Part shown: one piece after another, positions 31,279-42,131 of the stretch
Layout of the letters: every line of letters starts with the position of its first letter
Numbering within the stretch: position 1 is the first letter of the stretch
Origin: Adiantum capillus-veneris
Lineage: Eukaryota; Streptophyta; Polypodiopsida; Polypodiales; Pteridaceae
Assembly (NCBI GenBank): GCA_014529385.2
Contig: CM043942.1
Span: forward strand, 52,937,976 to 53,001,975
Length of the DNA stretch: 64,000 nt
Direction of reading: 5' to 3'
Notes under the pieces: model-generated
What the model saw: the letters and a program-made list of their open reading frames with translations, nothing else
The model's database searches: none
What the model was told of the DNA's origin: nothing
Position numbers and translations under genes: made by a program

Positions 31279-32295
31279 CTAACTGTATTGTAATCGTAGG
31301 AAGAATTGTAAGAATTCAAGCGGCGATGCACTGACATCAGTTTTGTTGTTCTTCTTTGGGACCCATTTCTTTGCGATTATTGGTGGTTTTGTTGCTAACG
31401 CTCGTTTGGGAACCCATACTTGCCGTGCTTCGTTTGTGTTTGAAGAGACTTCTTTGGGATCCACCTTTTTGTTGTGTGAGTCAACAGTGGTCTTTGCTTC
31501 AGCCCTTGTACGCTTGGTTGGTGATGGGATTCAGGCTTTGAAAGTTGATACTGTGGTTGTTTTGGAATCCAAATGAATTCCTGACTTTTTTGTGCTTGAA
31601 TCAACTTCTTTGGAACCCAAACCTGAGTTGTGAAAGCTTGCGACTTTGTGATATTCTTACCGTTCGTGCACGCTTTCCTTGCTTTTGTTTTGGTGTTGGA
31701 TCTTGTGATTTGTCATTAGAGATCTTTGTCTTCTTGATCCATATCTGTTTTTGGCCGATCTGGCTTTTTGGTATCCAGATTTGTCGAGCTTTTTGGCTTT
31801 GACTTGTTGTCCTGTTCTTTTGACCTGTCATGGTTGTTGCTGAAGGGGTTGGTGATAGTGATGGCCTGAGTTGATGATAGGGGATGTCGTAAGATTCATC
31901 ACTATCGCTACTATCCTCAACAAGGTTGACTTCTTGTACTTTCCTTGATTTTTTGGCTGGTATTGGAAAGTTACTGTCTGTTTGCTCGTGGGTGGTAGTT
32001 TCTTGGAGAACTTTTCTAGCCCATTGATTAGAGCATTGTTAGCTCGTTGCTCTGGTCGTATTCCTCCTAGCTGAGTCTTTGCATCCTTATTACGAGCCAT
32101 GTATGAGGATGATTGTGGTGGCTGTGTCTTCACGGAGGACTTTGGAATCCACTTTTGATGCACTTTATTCGTGTAGCGATGACATTGATTCCCGGGTCGT
32201 TGATCTTCTTGAAGCTCGAAGTGTTCTACAGAGTCATAGAACTCGTCGTCTTCTTCATCTTTTGATTCTCCACATTTCTTTGTGTGCTCTTTATT
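31279..32295 (-). pseudogene. WxPK-repeat segment of element B (left copy, frameshifted)
   Basis: Downstream of the protease, after an in-frame TGA, the frame continues with an acidic stretch and then repeated motifs of the form [KRQI]-W-[IV]-P-K: HQKWIPKSSVK, RQIWIPKSQIG, QKQIWIKKTKIS, EFIWIPKQPQ, KRWIPKKSLQ and VWVPKRA. The final residues are SPLEFLQFFLRLQYS before TAG near 31279. This copy has frameshifts near 31950 and 31650 and one near 31420. The function is unknown. It occupies the place where pol normally lies. Short basic, tryptophan-containing repeats might bind RNA or Gag; that is a guess. Confidence 0.6.
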
Positions 32296-33237
32296 TCAAG
32301 AGCTTGTTGATGTCTGTTTCTCTTCGTTTTCCTGGATTACACTCACTGCAAAATAAGGAACGACATCATAGCCATTTTCATCACAAAAATTTGTTGTGGG
32401 AGCATCCTCAACGGCGCACACGTCCAGAGTAGCCAAGATGTGTTCCCATCCAAAAGGCTCTAACGCTTCTTCAGGAAATGGTTCTGGGATATAGTCCATA
32501 TCCTCTATAACACGCTCTAGGATACATTCCTCACGTTTCAAGCTACCACATTGTGAAGCTCCACACATCCACAGTTATTTAGGCTTACCTAACCAAGCTG
32601 GAAGTTTTGATCCTGCTACTGTGGCGAAATCAAACTCCTCAACCGGTGTTCTCGTCACATCCCTATAGCTATGGTCCCTCAAGTTTATCTTTGTTATGGT
32701 TCCCATATGTCTCAGGTATATATGGTCATAACCCCAATCTTGGACCATTTTCAATTGTCGCATGAATGGTCTTCCCAGAATGATTTCATAGTTGTTCTTC
32801 TTGCCAAAGTCAACAACAGCAAAAGTGTGTTCATATTCAATGCCACAAGAAGTAACAATTACTTTTTCTAGCAGTCCTAGGGGCTTTTCCTTGCGTCCGT
32901 CTGCAAGCTGCAGGGTCATTCGTGTGGATCTCAAGGCAGGTTTTCCCCATTTTTTCCAAACCTCTTTGGTTGCAATGGCCACACCAGCTCCACTGTCAAG
33001 GATTGCCATGGTTTGTACACCATTGAATTCCACAGGAAGGGTGGTGTTTCCATCTTCTCCCTCGTAATACTCGCCTACCTTGTTTAATGGCACTAGCCTA
33101 GTATTTAGTTGAGGCATTTCAAGCTCTTTGATGCCTTCCTCAATTTGAGTCATTGGGGTTTTTACACCAAATTTCTCTAGACATTTACCCACATTAGCCC
33201 ACATGTTTGGTCTTATTCTGAGCAACTCGGCTAACAC
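32296..33237 (-). pseudogene. Retropepsin domain of element B (left copy)
   Basis: The frame 33237-32575 contains TLPVEFNGVQTMAILDSGAG (active site D-S-G), then VAIATKEVWKKWGKPALRST, and the closing block EIILGRPFMRQLKMVQDWGY. The C-terminal extension continues in 32568-32296 after one stop and ends NEEKQTSTSS before a TGA. By motifs the protease core itself is intact. It would cleave the Gag precursor. It follows gag with a frameshift near 33280 that separates the two in this copy. Confidence 0.8.
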
Positions 33238-36215
33238 TATTGTACAGGTGACTGGGGTAGATAGAATATCTACTAGCCCCTTTGAAATCGATGGCCTTGT
33301 TGGGAGACAGTCTCTGTGATGGGACTAGAACCACATCTGACTTGGTCTCGTACTCTCCCATGTAGGACGGTAGTGTTCTTAGCGAATGGGGTTGACTATC
33401 CATAGATTGTACAGATCCTTTGTTGCCCCAATACGATCGCACGTCTATATTCATTTGAGATCCAGTCTCAAATTCCTCTATTGGTGGTAGAAACACTTCT
33501 CGTTCATCACCAGTCTTGTCTACTCGTCTTCTTAGGTCATCGGCTTCATTGGCCTCACTGACTTGTTTCCACAATTCGTCAAGACCATCTATCTCTTTAC
33601 AATCCTCAGGTATAGCTTGGTGAATTTCCCTCGGAAGAGTTATCCGTGGTATTCAGTACTATCCTTGGTTCTAATGCTGGGTCTTTGAGGTTTGGATTGT
33701 GCTCATGACTAGAATCTGGCTCTTTTAGTTCCTGGTTTGGTGGGATTATTTGTGTAGGCATGACACGGATCACATCCTCAGGTTTTGCAACTCGTGCTTC
33801 TAGTAAAGCTTGGGCTGTTTGAATCATTTTCTTGCACATTTCAAAACCTTGCTTTTCTAGTTCCATATAGGGATATGTCATCCACCTTTGTTCTTGGGTT
33901 TGATTGTTTTTGAGCCTCGCATCATAGGCTTTCAAGAGGGCATCTAATGTCTCATTAACCTTCTCTACCAACATAGATCCTCCTGAACTAGCACTTCTCG
34001 GTTTCTCATCCGTGGATGGTACTTCTAGAGGTTTAACTATCTGTGTAAGAGAAGGTGCCTCCTTTTCCTCATGTTGTTTTATCTTCTCCGCAGCTTCGGT
34101 AAGCTTCTCAGCTAGGGATTTTTGCTCTCGTTCCCTGCGTGCTTTCATCCTAGTCTTTCTAGCTTTCCAACTATTTCATTTGCTCTTGGTTTTCTGACTA
34201 GGTGCGTCTGTCTTTGGTCCATCATCTGTCTTTGGACTCGTGTCACTTTCCGTGTTCTTTGTCTCTGGATTCTCATCAGCTTTCTTTTGAGCTTGTGCTC
34301 TCGTAACCACTTGAACTGGTACAACATTTTCATTTTCTGAGCTACTAGGGAGCTGAACAATCCCTGATACATTTGTCGTGATTTTCCTGATTTGGTTTGG
34401 GTTTTTCGGGCAATCGGGGATCAAGTGAGTGATGCCACACTCAAGACAATAGGCATTTACTTCAGTGATCTCCGTATGAGGACATTGTTTGACCAAGTGG
34501 TTGTCACGACTTTTGTGACAATCTGTCTCTGGTTGAGGAGATTCTTTTAGCATTTCCTCTTGGCTATAAGCAAGCTTTGACCTAGATAAGCCGCTATTTG
34601 CAATGAATCGCAATGTCCTTTCGTCCATTTCATACCTTCTTTCTTTCGACTGAAACCCGGGAGGTGGAGGTTGTACCGGCCTCACCACTCCATGTGTTTC
34701 TCTCACCTTTTGTTGCTCCGAAGGGTAGTACCTACTTTGGTTGCTATACCACATTGTAGCTGGTACTGGCATTGGTTTATTTGATGCTTCCATCATTGGC
34801 ATGTATCTCATGTCTACCGGCATTCTAGCACCTGGCAGCGGAGGTTGTTGTCCTAAGACAAGCTGTGGCCTTAAAACTCCTACTGGTCCTGGTGCATTTT
34901 CCGTAATGTATCTAGGTGGAGTAGGTGCTTCTAGAACAGGTTGTACATACCTCTCCCTAGAATTTTCCATGCTATAATAGCACTCTTCCCCCGTATGGTT
35001 TGTCCATTTTCTCTCAATTTCACACCACTTCGGCTCTCCTGAATCAAACCTTACAAGAGGAATCAACCTCTTGACCAAGTCACCGATAAGATTTTCTTGA
35101 TCAATAGGTGCCGTTGGCTTGGCAATGGACTCACTTATCTGTGAAACACTGTGCTGAGAGGATGTGTCATCTCCTTCACTCTTTAAGTCCTTTTCTTTGT
35201 ATGCCTCACAGTTATCCACTAGATAAAGAGCTTCTTTGATCAACTCGTTTAGCGTCATCCTCCTTATCATATGCAGATCCTTCTGAAGGCCCGCATGTCT
35301 CATTCCCTGGATAAAGATCAGCATCAATCCTACTTGCGTAGGTAATTCCGCTCTCGGACAGAGCTTAACATATCTCTTGAGCCGTAATGATGCTTTGCGT
35401 ACTGATTCATTCTCTTTCTGTTTGAATCTATGGATTTGCGAGACCGTGTTGTGAGCAATGCCATTTGGCGAGAATTCTTCAATAAACTCCTCAAACAGCT
35501 CATCTAGGGTCTCAAAATCCCATTTTTCCACCGAGTCGAACCATGTAGCTGCATCATCTTCTAGAGTCAATCCAAATCCGGCAAACTGTGTCGCAAAATC
35601 TGAAACTTCCTCTGCTCTAATCACTCTTCTAAAAGCCACTACGTGATCTCTTGGATCTTTATCTCCGGAGTATTTTCTGTTTACCCATTTCTGGACTTGG
35701 GATGGTCTAACTTGTCGATTGTCTACAAGTCTAACCAGAGACTCTCCCAATCCTTCTCTCGTTATCGCTCTTGAAGGGAATCCCGGTGGCTCTCTTCTTG
35801 GAATTCCTATAGGAATTCTCGTCTTTGGTGGAGGCATTTGTGGTCCTTCATTGACCAAATATCCACCTCTTTCTAGTACAGTTTGTGGATTTGTGCTTTC
35901 TACAACTTTGTATTCTCGTCCATACTTGTCAACAACTATAGATCTCCATTGACAGTCAACTCCGTATGTGTACACATATAAGAGCTTGTAATCCGTTATC
36001 TCTTCTAGGTATGGATCTGAGCACCTATAAAGATTGACCTCGTTGTCATCAATGTTTCTATATAGTCCTTCACTCTCATGATCGATCATCCAAACTCTCT
36101 CAACAAGATGGGTCTTTATCAATTGCAAGTTTGGAAGATCCATTGTGGGAGGATATTCCTCTATCGTCGGGATCTCCAAGCTTGTGTAAGCTACGTTTGA
36201 ATCTAGGGTAGACAT
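33194..36215 (-). pseudogene. gag: gag of element B (one nonsense codon, two frameshifts)
   Basis: ATG at 36215 (MSTLDSNVAYTSLEIPTIEE); 679 codons open to a TGA at 34176. Residues 35-125 form an N-terminal module (LVERVWMIDHESEGLYRNID, YKLLYVYTYG) that also occurs in fragments at 46.8 and 55.9 kb. Residues about 175-320 are the capsid (DPRDHVVAFRRVIRAEE, AATWFDSVEKWDFETLDELF, SVRKASLRLKRYVKLCP). Two CCHC-like knuckles follow (CHKSRDNHLVKQC and CLECGITHLIPDC). The right-arm copy reads CGA where this one has TGA, a CpG-to-TpG change. Gag continues in 34148-33606 and 33574-33194 with frameshifts near 33610 and 33280. Confidence 0.85.
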
Positions 36216-38617
36216 GATTTCTAGGCTTAAGAGCTTTTTCTTGGTTCAAGTAGACTTAGTCCACTGTGTTCAAGTGCTTTGGTTAGGGAAAAGTCGAAAC
36301 TATGTCCAAAACCGCAATTGTTTCGTCACAATTCTTGTAAATTGTCGCTTTTAGACACCCCTGACTTCCGGATGAATTTTGAGGCCTCAAACGACGTTTT
36401 TTCTTTCAAAGTTGAACTAAATGGTTTCCATAGGCATACATTAAGTTCAAATTTTGCTCTAAGATCTGTAGAGCCGCTCTCAGGCTACGTTTTGATATAA
36501 AAACTTTTCCGATCCGATACCGTTTGTGAAAGTTATGGCCAAAACAGTGAAATGCAGTTTAGAATGGTCAAAATGAGTCCAAATTCAATTTTGAAAAAAG
36601 ATTTGGGATCTCTGTGACACTGTGAACACTTCTGTGTGGTCAAAAGCACACAGTTGGACCCTAAAACTGGCCTGGAGACATCCTACGCGTAGTATGTCTA
36701 TATGCTCAGAATTTAACAAAATTTGGTCCAGAGACTCCCCTTAAGTCCAGCAACACAATGGTATGCTCAGAATCTCATTTGGATTTAAAAATGGCCTTGA
36801 GACATCCTACGCGTAGGATGTCTTTTTGCTCAGAATGACTTGAAATTTTCACCCCAGCTTCTCCTTGATGTGCTGATCACAGTGGTGTGCTCATAGGTTG
36901 ATTTGGAGTCCTAAATCAAGCTGAAGACATCCTACACGTAGGATGTCTTTTTACTCTGTTTCAGCTCAAACTTGCACTGTAGCTTCCCCTTGATGTGCTA
37001 AACTCACAGCTATTTTTACTTTTTGATTCTGACACCTATAGGGTGGTCAAATGATCAAGAATCTGTTTCAAAAGCCTGATGTCTGTTCTGATGAATTCCT
37101 AAGTCAAATCAGCTCCAAATTGGACCAAATTTGACTAGGAGGCTTGCCTAAGGCTATATGACAGCATGGTATGGTCACAGTAAAATTTTGGTTTCAGAAT
37201 TATGCTTTAGACATCCTACGCGTAGGATGTCTAACTGCTCAGAATTACCCCAAATTTGAACCACAGACTCTCCTTAAGGTGCTGATCACTGTGGTATGCT
37301 CAAAATTAAGTTTGGAGTGCAAAATCACACATATGTCATACTACGCGTAGGATGTCTTTTTGGCCTGTTTGACCCCAGACTTGACCCAAAGCTTCCCCTT
37401 GATGTCAGCAACCCAGTGGTATGCTTAGATTTGAGTTTGGATCTCAAAAGACCCAAATTTTAGCTGTTCTTGCCTTTTTCAGTCAAAAGTGTTAAAGTCC
37501 GCTTTGAACCCAATTTTCTCACCCAAATGAGGTGAAAACTCCCACATGCACTCAAAACATCATGTATAACATGCACATGAAGTCATCCTATGGTTTGGTC
37601 TCTAAAATTATGCCTTGGACACAATTTGGATAGGATGTCTGGCCATTCTCATCTTTTGGTCTTGATCTGTCAAAATTTGGTCAAACTTCCACTTTCCAGG
37701 TGAAAATAGGGTAAAATCTACCTTCTAAACACACTTGTAACCTCAGATTTTCAAAATTTCCACCAGATCACCCTGTAGACATCCTACGCGTAGGATGTCT
37801 ACTGCTGATTTTTTCAGATTGAAGTGTCCCTGATGCTTCCTTATGCTCTCAGCAAGTGCAAGTATGCTTCACAATTGCAAAAACATGCAAAAATCACTCA
37901 ATTAAGCCTTTGCTAAAATTTTGCGTTTTTTGACTCCACCTTTTGGCTTTTGGTCAACAAAAATAGGGAAAAACACCCAAGTCAATATGTTACTAGGGTA
38001 AAACCTACCCTCTTAACCCACTGGTGCAGTCAGAATTTTCAAAATTGGTCTCCAGAACCCCCTTGAGACATCCTACGCGTAGGATGTCTATGTTTACAAA
38101 ATTGCAGGTTTTCTTCACAGAACCCTTGCAAATGCTCTTTTATATGCACAACATCAGTTAGTCATACAAAAATATCCACAAAAACTTGTTTAATGCATTT
38201 TTACCCTCAAAAGCACACTTTTTCGTGATTTCAAATGCAATCAAGCACTTTAGCAAATAATTCAATGATGAATAGCTCTAGATCAGAATCGAATCACTTA
38301 CCTAAAGCTACTCCTACAAACCATATGGGGTTTTGCATCTATGAGTAGAAAAAACGCTTCACTGCCACACACGGACTAGTAAACGCTTTTATCACCTCAC
38401 AAATCACTCGACCACCAACAACTACTCTAATCCACATATCCTAACTAAACCTATCTAGTCGCAGACCCTCGGCAAGACACACGCTTCCTGGCTATCCACT
38501 TGATCGCGGAATATCCTCTTCCGGATCCACTTAAGAAAAACGTTTTTTTTTTAGCCGAAACTAAATCAAGCAACCATCACACAAGTGTTAGTAGGAAACC
38601 TACTTAGGTCCTTGTGT
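36216..38617 (-). other. Leader of element B between PBS and gag
   Basis: 2.4 kb without coding potential. It is built of diverged tandem units of about 125-160 bp. Recurring spacer blocks include TATGCTCAGAAT, CTCCTTGATGTGCTGATCAC and AGCTTCCCCTTGATGT. Most units carry the palindrome listed separately. Such a long leader would be part of the genomic RNA and would normally hold packaging signals. Confidence 0.7.
36676..38089. repeat. Array of 24-bp palindromes in the leader of element B
   Basis: Consensus half-site AGACATCCTACG followed by its reverse complement. Perfect copies: 36800-36823, 37209-37232, 37777-37800 and 38066-38089. One mismatch: 36676-36699 and 36925-36948. Two or three mismatches: 37334-37357. 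A remnant with only the right half lies at 37617-37640, and another near 37061-37084. Start-to-start spacings are 124, 125, 284, 125, 283, 160 and 289 bp, which fit combinations of about 125 and 160. Spacer DNA between copies is much more diverged. Confidence 0.9.
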
Positions 38618-38634
38618 CCCCGGCAGCGGCGCCA
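38618..38634 (-). promoter_or_regulatory. Primer-binding site of element B (Asp-tRNA type)
   Basis: On the - strand TGGCGCCGCTGCCGGGG, close to the PBS used by several plant Ty3 elements that prime from tRNA-Asp. One base separates it from the LTR end. Confidence 0.9.
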
Positions 38635-38635
38635 A

Positions 38636-39597
38636 TGTTGGACGGGGAGAGAGACTCACACACCCATGAAGTGCATACAAACACTACCTAGATCAACATA
38701 ATGTCAATCGAGGACACAGATGACACGATAGGCACACGGAGGAAATCTCTTAAGCTTGTCAGGCTGCGACCATCCTACACATACAACACTCAGGAAGGCC
38801 AACTAAACCACAATCAAGAACCTCACTGCTCTCAACTACACCACCTAGCCACATACACACATGCGGAAGAGTAACTCACCTAATCATGCCAGATTCATAC
38901 GAAACTTAAGGAACACTATCCCTCACTAGGATACACCTGTCCATAAGCTTTACACTCAAAACCCTCACTCTAAACCCATCTGTGGAGAACGCGTAGGATG
39001 ACAGAGCCGAATTTTGAAAGTGCCCGAAACTGAAATTTATGAGTACCTATGCGTAGCTTATGTTGCCACGATTCTATAGACTACTAGCACACAAAAAACA
39101 GACATCGTTTGATACACTTTCGGCCCACAAATAGCGTAGTAGATACGTCGGCGGTGTGCGCTTCGTCTCGCGTGGAATGCTTGGCGTTGTCGTGTAGCTC
39201 TCCTCGAGCCTACCGCAATGGTGCAATCGGATCTCCAATGTGTTGAGCGAGCCGGGCATAGCGGGAGGATGAAGCTCACACTCACTCTCTTTCTCTCTCA
39301 CACACAGTAGACGGCAGCGCTAAAACTTTGATTATGATTAAAGTCCTTTTACAAAATGACCTAGGTACCTTATATACTAAGGCTACCTTAGGTTTAACCA
39401 AAAATGGGGTTGAAAGGGTCAAATGGCTTTGTATTTACAATCTGGAAGTGCCATTGCACCCCGGCTTCTGAAACTAGAATAACTACTCATTACAAATGAA
39501 GTTTATAGCCATAATCCGCAGCATTTCATAACTCGCAAAAGATAAGACTTTGGTACGAAACTTGAGTTATGTTGTGTTGTTGACCCAGCGGTCAACA
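38636..39597 (-). mobile_element. 5' LTR of element B
   Basis: 962 bp. On the + strand it starts TGTTGGACGG and ends GGTCAACA, so the termini are the inverted TGTTG...CAACA. A TATA box (TATATAAGG on the - strand) lies around 39369-39377. Two half-sites related to the leader palindrome occur inside (ACGCGTAGGATGACA at 38989 and CTATGCGTAG at about 39046). Confidence 0.9.
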
Positions 39598-39602
39598 CTT
39601 GG
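39598..39602. other. Target-site duplication of element B, right copy
   Basis: CTTGG immediately after the LTR end CAACA at 39597; matches 29751-29755. Confidence 0.85.
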
Positions 39603-39832
39603 GTAGGGTTCCCACCTCAAGGTTTTTCCTACCTTGCCTAAGATCCTAGGTAATAACTTTTAACACTAACCTTTGGAGGTCTTGAATGAAGCTAACCCTA
39701 AGGTATTTTGAGCTCCATTATGTGCACATGTCTATATTCTACCTCTTGTTCCCATTCATCTTTGCAATATTAAATGATCAGTTTAATATGAGAAAGTCTT
39801 TTTGAAATAGGTAGATATTACATTTTATGACA
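39598..39832 (-). mobile_element. 3' LTR of element A2, 5' part
   Basis: Reading leftwards it starts TGTCATAAAATG at 39832, as in the A3 LTR, and includes the block that in A3 reads CCTTAGGGTTAGCTTCATTA. Element B interrupts it at 39602; it continues at 29755. Confidence 0.9.
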
Positions 39833-39849
39833 TTACCTCTCTCTTGAAA
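39833..39849 (-). promoter_or_regulatory. Polypurine tract of element A2
   Basis: TTTCAAGAGAGAGGTAA on the - strand directly before the LTR start. The purine core is AAGAGAGAGG. Confidence 0.75.
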
Positions 39850-39879
39850 CCATAGTCGTCCTGGACTATGAGGTAGAGA

Positions 39880-40880
39880 AGATAAAGTCTTAGTCATTAG
39901 TCTACATTTCTTAGCGGATAGGCCATCTCATTGGTTCGTTTTAAGATTTGGAAAGGACCATTGTATCTTTTGATAATTTAGCATAATACTTTTGATAACG
40001 CGTAAGATTTTTTCTCGTAGTTTGCCTCAATTGAGCCTTGGGAAACTTGAGTAGGACCCAATCATTTTTCTTGAAGGCTAAGTCCCATCTGTGCTTGTCA
40101 ATAACAGCTTTTTGCCTTTGTTGGGAGATGGATATAGCCTCAATCTTTTGAAAATATTCTTGTAGGTCTCGGCTATACTCATCAGCGCGAAGATCTTCCC
40201 ATGTACCTTAAGTAGCAAGGGACTTTTTGGTCTTTCATCAATGATCTCAAAAGGAGTCTTCCCTGTATATAGTGTTATTGTACGCATACTCTACAAGGGG
40301 TAGGTACCTCTCCCATTGGGAACGTTGATCTACTTTCGTAACATAGGTCTTGAGTAGATCTAGAATCGTGAGGTTAGCTATTCCACTTTGGCCATCCGTT
40401 TGTGGGTAATAGACTGAAGAGAAATCTAGCCTTGTAACTAGATTCTCAAAGAGACCCTTCCAAAAATTATTGGTCATTTGAGGATCTCTATCCGACACGA
40501 TTGATGTTGGCAAGCCATGGTGTTTGAAAATTTGGGCTATAAAGAGGTTTGCCATTTGGTGTGCCTTAATAGTCTTTTTGACAAGTATAAAGTGTGTTTG
40601 TTTGCTAAACCTGTCGACTATTGTCCATATTTGCATATTCCCATGGATAGGCTTGGGTAATCCAAAGATAAAATCCATGGATATACTCTCCCATGGTGAA
40701 TTAGGGATTGGTAATGGCTGGAGTACCCCAGGTTGCTTCCCTATATCATACTTTGTCTTTTGGCATACGATGCATTTTCAAACATACTCTTGTACGTCTA
40801 CTTTTATGGTAGGCCAATAGAAGTATGTTTCTACTTCTCAAAGAGTAGGTTGCCCTCTATGCCCCGCATAGGGAGGAGCA
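39880..40880 (-). pseudogene. Integrase of element A2 (catalytic Glu lost)
   Basis: The zinc domain starts with LHDKVMSESHAPPYAGHRG and ends with KCIVCQK (H2C2), but a TAG and shifts lie between. The core frame 40678-40247 contains SMDFIFGLPKPIHG-like sequence with the first Asp, and VSDRDPQMTNNFWKG with the second Asp. It also has YYPQTDGQSGIANL, where the position normally held by the catalytic Glu (GQ-S/T-E) is Gly. The C-terminal part continues in 40287-40078 (TPFEIIDERPKSPLLLK) and degenerates towards the polypurine tract. No chromodomain was seen. Confidence 0.85.
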
Positions 40881-41095
40881 TGGGATTCAGACATTACTTT
40901 GTCATGAAGGGAGTGAGTAACACATAGCCTATTGCCATGGAGAAGGTAACCATCCTGCAAGGTGAATGGTTCTTCTTTCTTCCCTAAGGCAAGGGATGAA
41001 CTTACATCCTTCAAATCGGGGTCAATAGCATACTCATCTATCATGGAAGATAGATCATTGTCAGTTGCTATGGACACCGCATTTCCCCTTGGTCA

Positions 41096-41524
41096 TCATG
41101 ATAGTGCATCGGCCACTTGATTGTGCTTGTGAGCAATATGAAAATTGAATTGTGAAAGAAAATTTTCCCACCTCATTTGTTTTTCGGAGAGCTTGGTTTG
41201 TGTCATGAAGTACTTAAGACTTTGGTGATCCGTTAGTAGGATCCCCAAAAGATAGTGCTTCCATGTGTCAAGGGCATGTATGACAGATAGCAACTTCTTT
41301 TCGTAGATGCCCAATACTCGCTCATCGGAATTGAGTCTTCGACTCTCATATGCTATGGCATGCCCTTCTTGAAGCAAGACTGCTCCAAGGCAATCTCCAC
41401 AAGCATCACATTGGACCTCACATGGTTTTGAGAGATCCGACAATGTAAGCACAGGTTGAAAAGTAAATTTTTCTTTAAGGTTCTCAAAAGCATTTTGTTC
41501 TTTGGCAATCCATATACTTAACAT
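41096..41524 (-). pseudogene. RNase H of element A2
   Basis: A 142-codon open frame: FTFQPVLTLSDLSKPCEVQC, DACGDCLGAVLLQEGHAIAY (first catalytic Asp), SSERVLGIYEKKLLSVIHAL-like block (Glu) and LLTDHQSLKYFMTQ (second Asp), ending HNQVADALS. This is the standard RNase H fused to Ty3 RT. It is intact as a frame but isolated from RT by a stop and shifts near 41525-41590. Confidence 0.85.
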
Positions 41525-41559
41525 TCTACTTTGTCAAGTCATGTAATGGTCTTGCTATT

Positions 41560-42131
41560 TCTGAGAATATAGCTATGAAGCATCTATATTATGCACACAT
41601 ACCAATAAAGCTTTGGAGCTCCTGTAGATTCCTTGCGTTATGCCATCCTTTTATTACCTCTAACTTGGTTGGATCCATACGGATACCATCTTGCGAGATA
41701 ATGTGACTTAAGTATTGAATCTCTTGAAGGAAAAATTCACTCTTCTTTTGATTAATGACAAGTTTATTCTCCCTCAATGCTTGAAAAATTACCTAGAGAT
41801 GTTGCTTATGCTCCTCAATAGATTTGGAGTAGATGATGATATCATCGCAGTAAACTTGCGGCAGGGTCTGAAGATTTTCTCCATTAAGCAGTTGAATGTG
41901 TCTAGAGAATTTGTCAAGCCAAAATGCATGACAAGGTATTCATATAAAGACCAACATTGTGTGAATGTGGTCTTTACAATATCTTCATTCACTATCCTTA
42001 TTTCATGATAGCCACTTTTAAGGTCAATCCTACTAAAGTAGGTCGAGCCTTGTAGCTTATCAAACAGATCTTCTACCCACAGTACAAGAAATATTACTTT
42101 GATAGTGATCTGGTTTAGTGCTCTATCACAT
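41560..42131 (-). pseudogene. Reverse transcriptase of element A2 (truncated, shifted at active site)
   Basis: It begins abruptly near 42131 with CDRALNQITIK, then VEDLFDKLQGSTYFSRIDLK and the region aligned to MPFGLTNAPATFNRLMEKIF (here HFGLTNSLDTFNCLMEKIFR). At the catalytic loop about 11-12 bases are missing compared with A3, so F-D-D is joined out of frame (41830-41850). The thumb continues in 41777-41589 (NQKKSEFFLQEIQYLSHIIS). The N-terminus and everything upstream of this element are absent. Confidence 0.8.

Larger units (their letters stand above)
27473..34680. repeat. Left arm of a large inverted repeat
   Basis: The sequence from 34680 leftwards to 27473 matches 56753-64000 in opposite orientation. 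Paired positions sum to 91433 at the inner end and 91473 at the window edge, so the arms differ by only about 40 bp net over 7.2 kb. The left arm contains part of B gag, protease, the WxPK segment, the truncated B 3' LTR, an LTR A piece, the copia LTR and copia gag. The match reaches the window edge, so the true arm is longer. Confidence 0.95.
29756..39597 (-). mobile_element. Element B: Ty3-like gag-protease LTR element without pol
   Basis: 9842 bp, flanked by CTTGG duplications, inserted in an A-family LTR. Order on the - strand: 5' LTR (39597-38636), Asp-type PBS, 2.4-kb leader with palindromes, gag (from 36215), protease, WxPK-repeat segment, a non-coding tail, and a 3' LTR of which only the last 122 bp remain. 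No RT, RNase H or integrase motif is visible in any frame of the interior, so it would have depended on another element for replication. Confidence 0.85.

Noticed and set aside
36676-38089. CRISPR-like array
   Set aside because: The repeats are palindromic and regularly spaced, but the spacers are diverged copies of each other, spacing is 125-290 bp, the setting is a plant retrotransposon leader and no cas gene is present.
39058-39301. 75-codon ORFs inside the LTR of element B
   Set aside because: Two overlapping frames in an LTR with no domain; probably chance.
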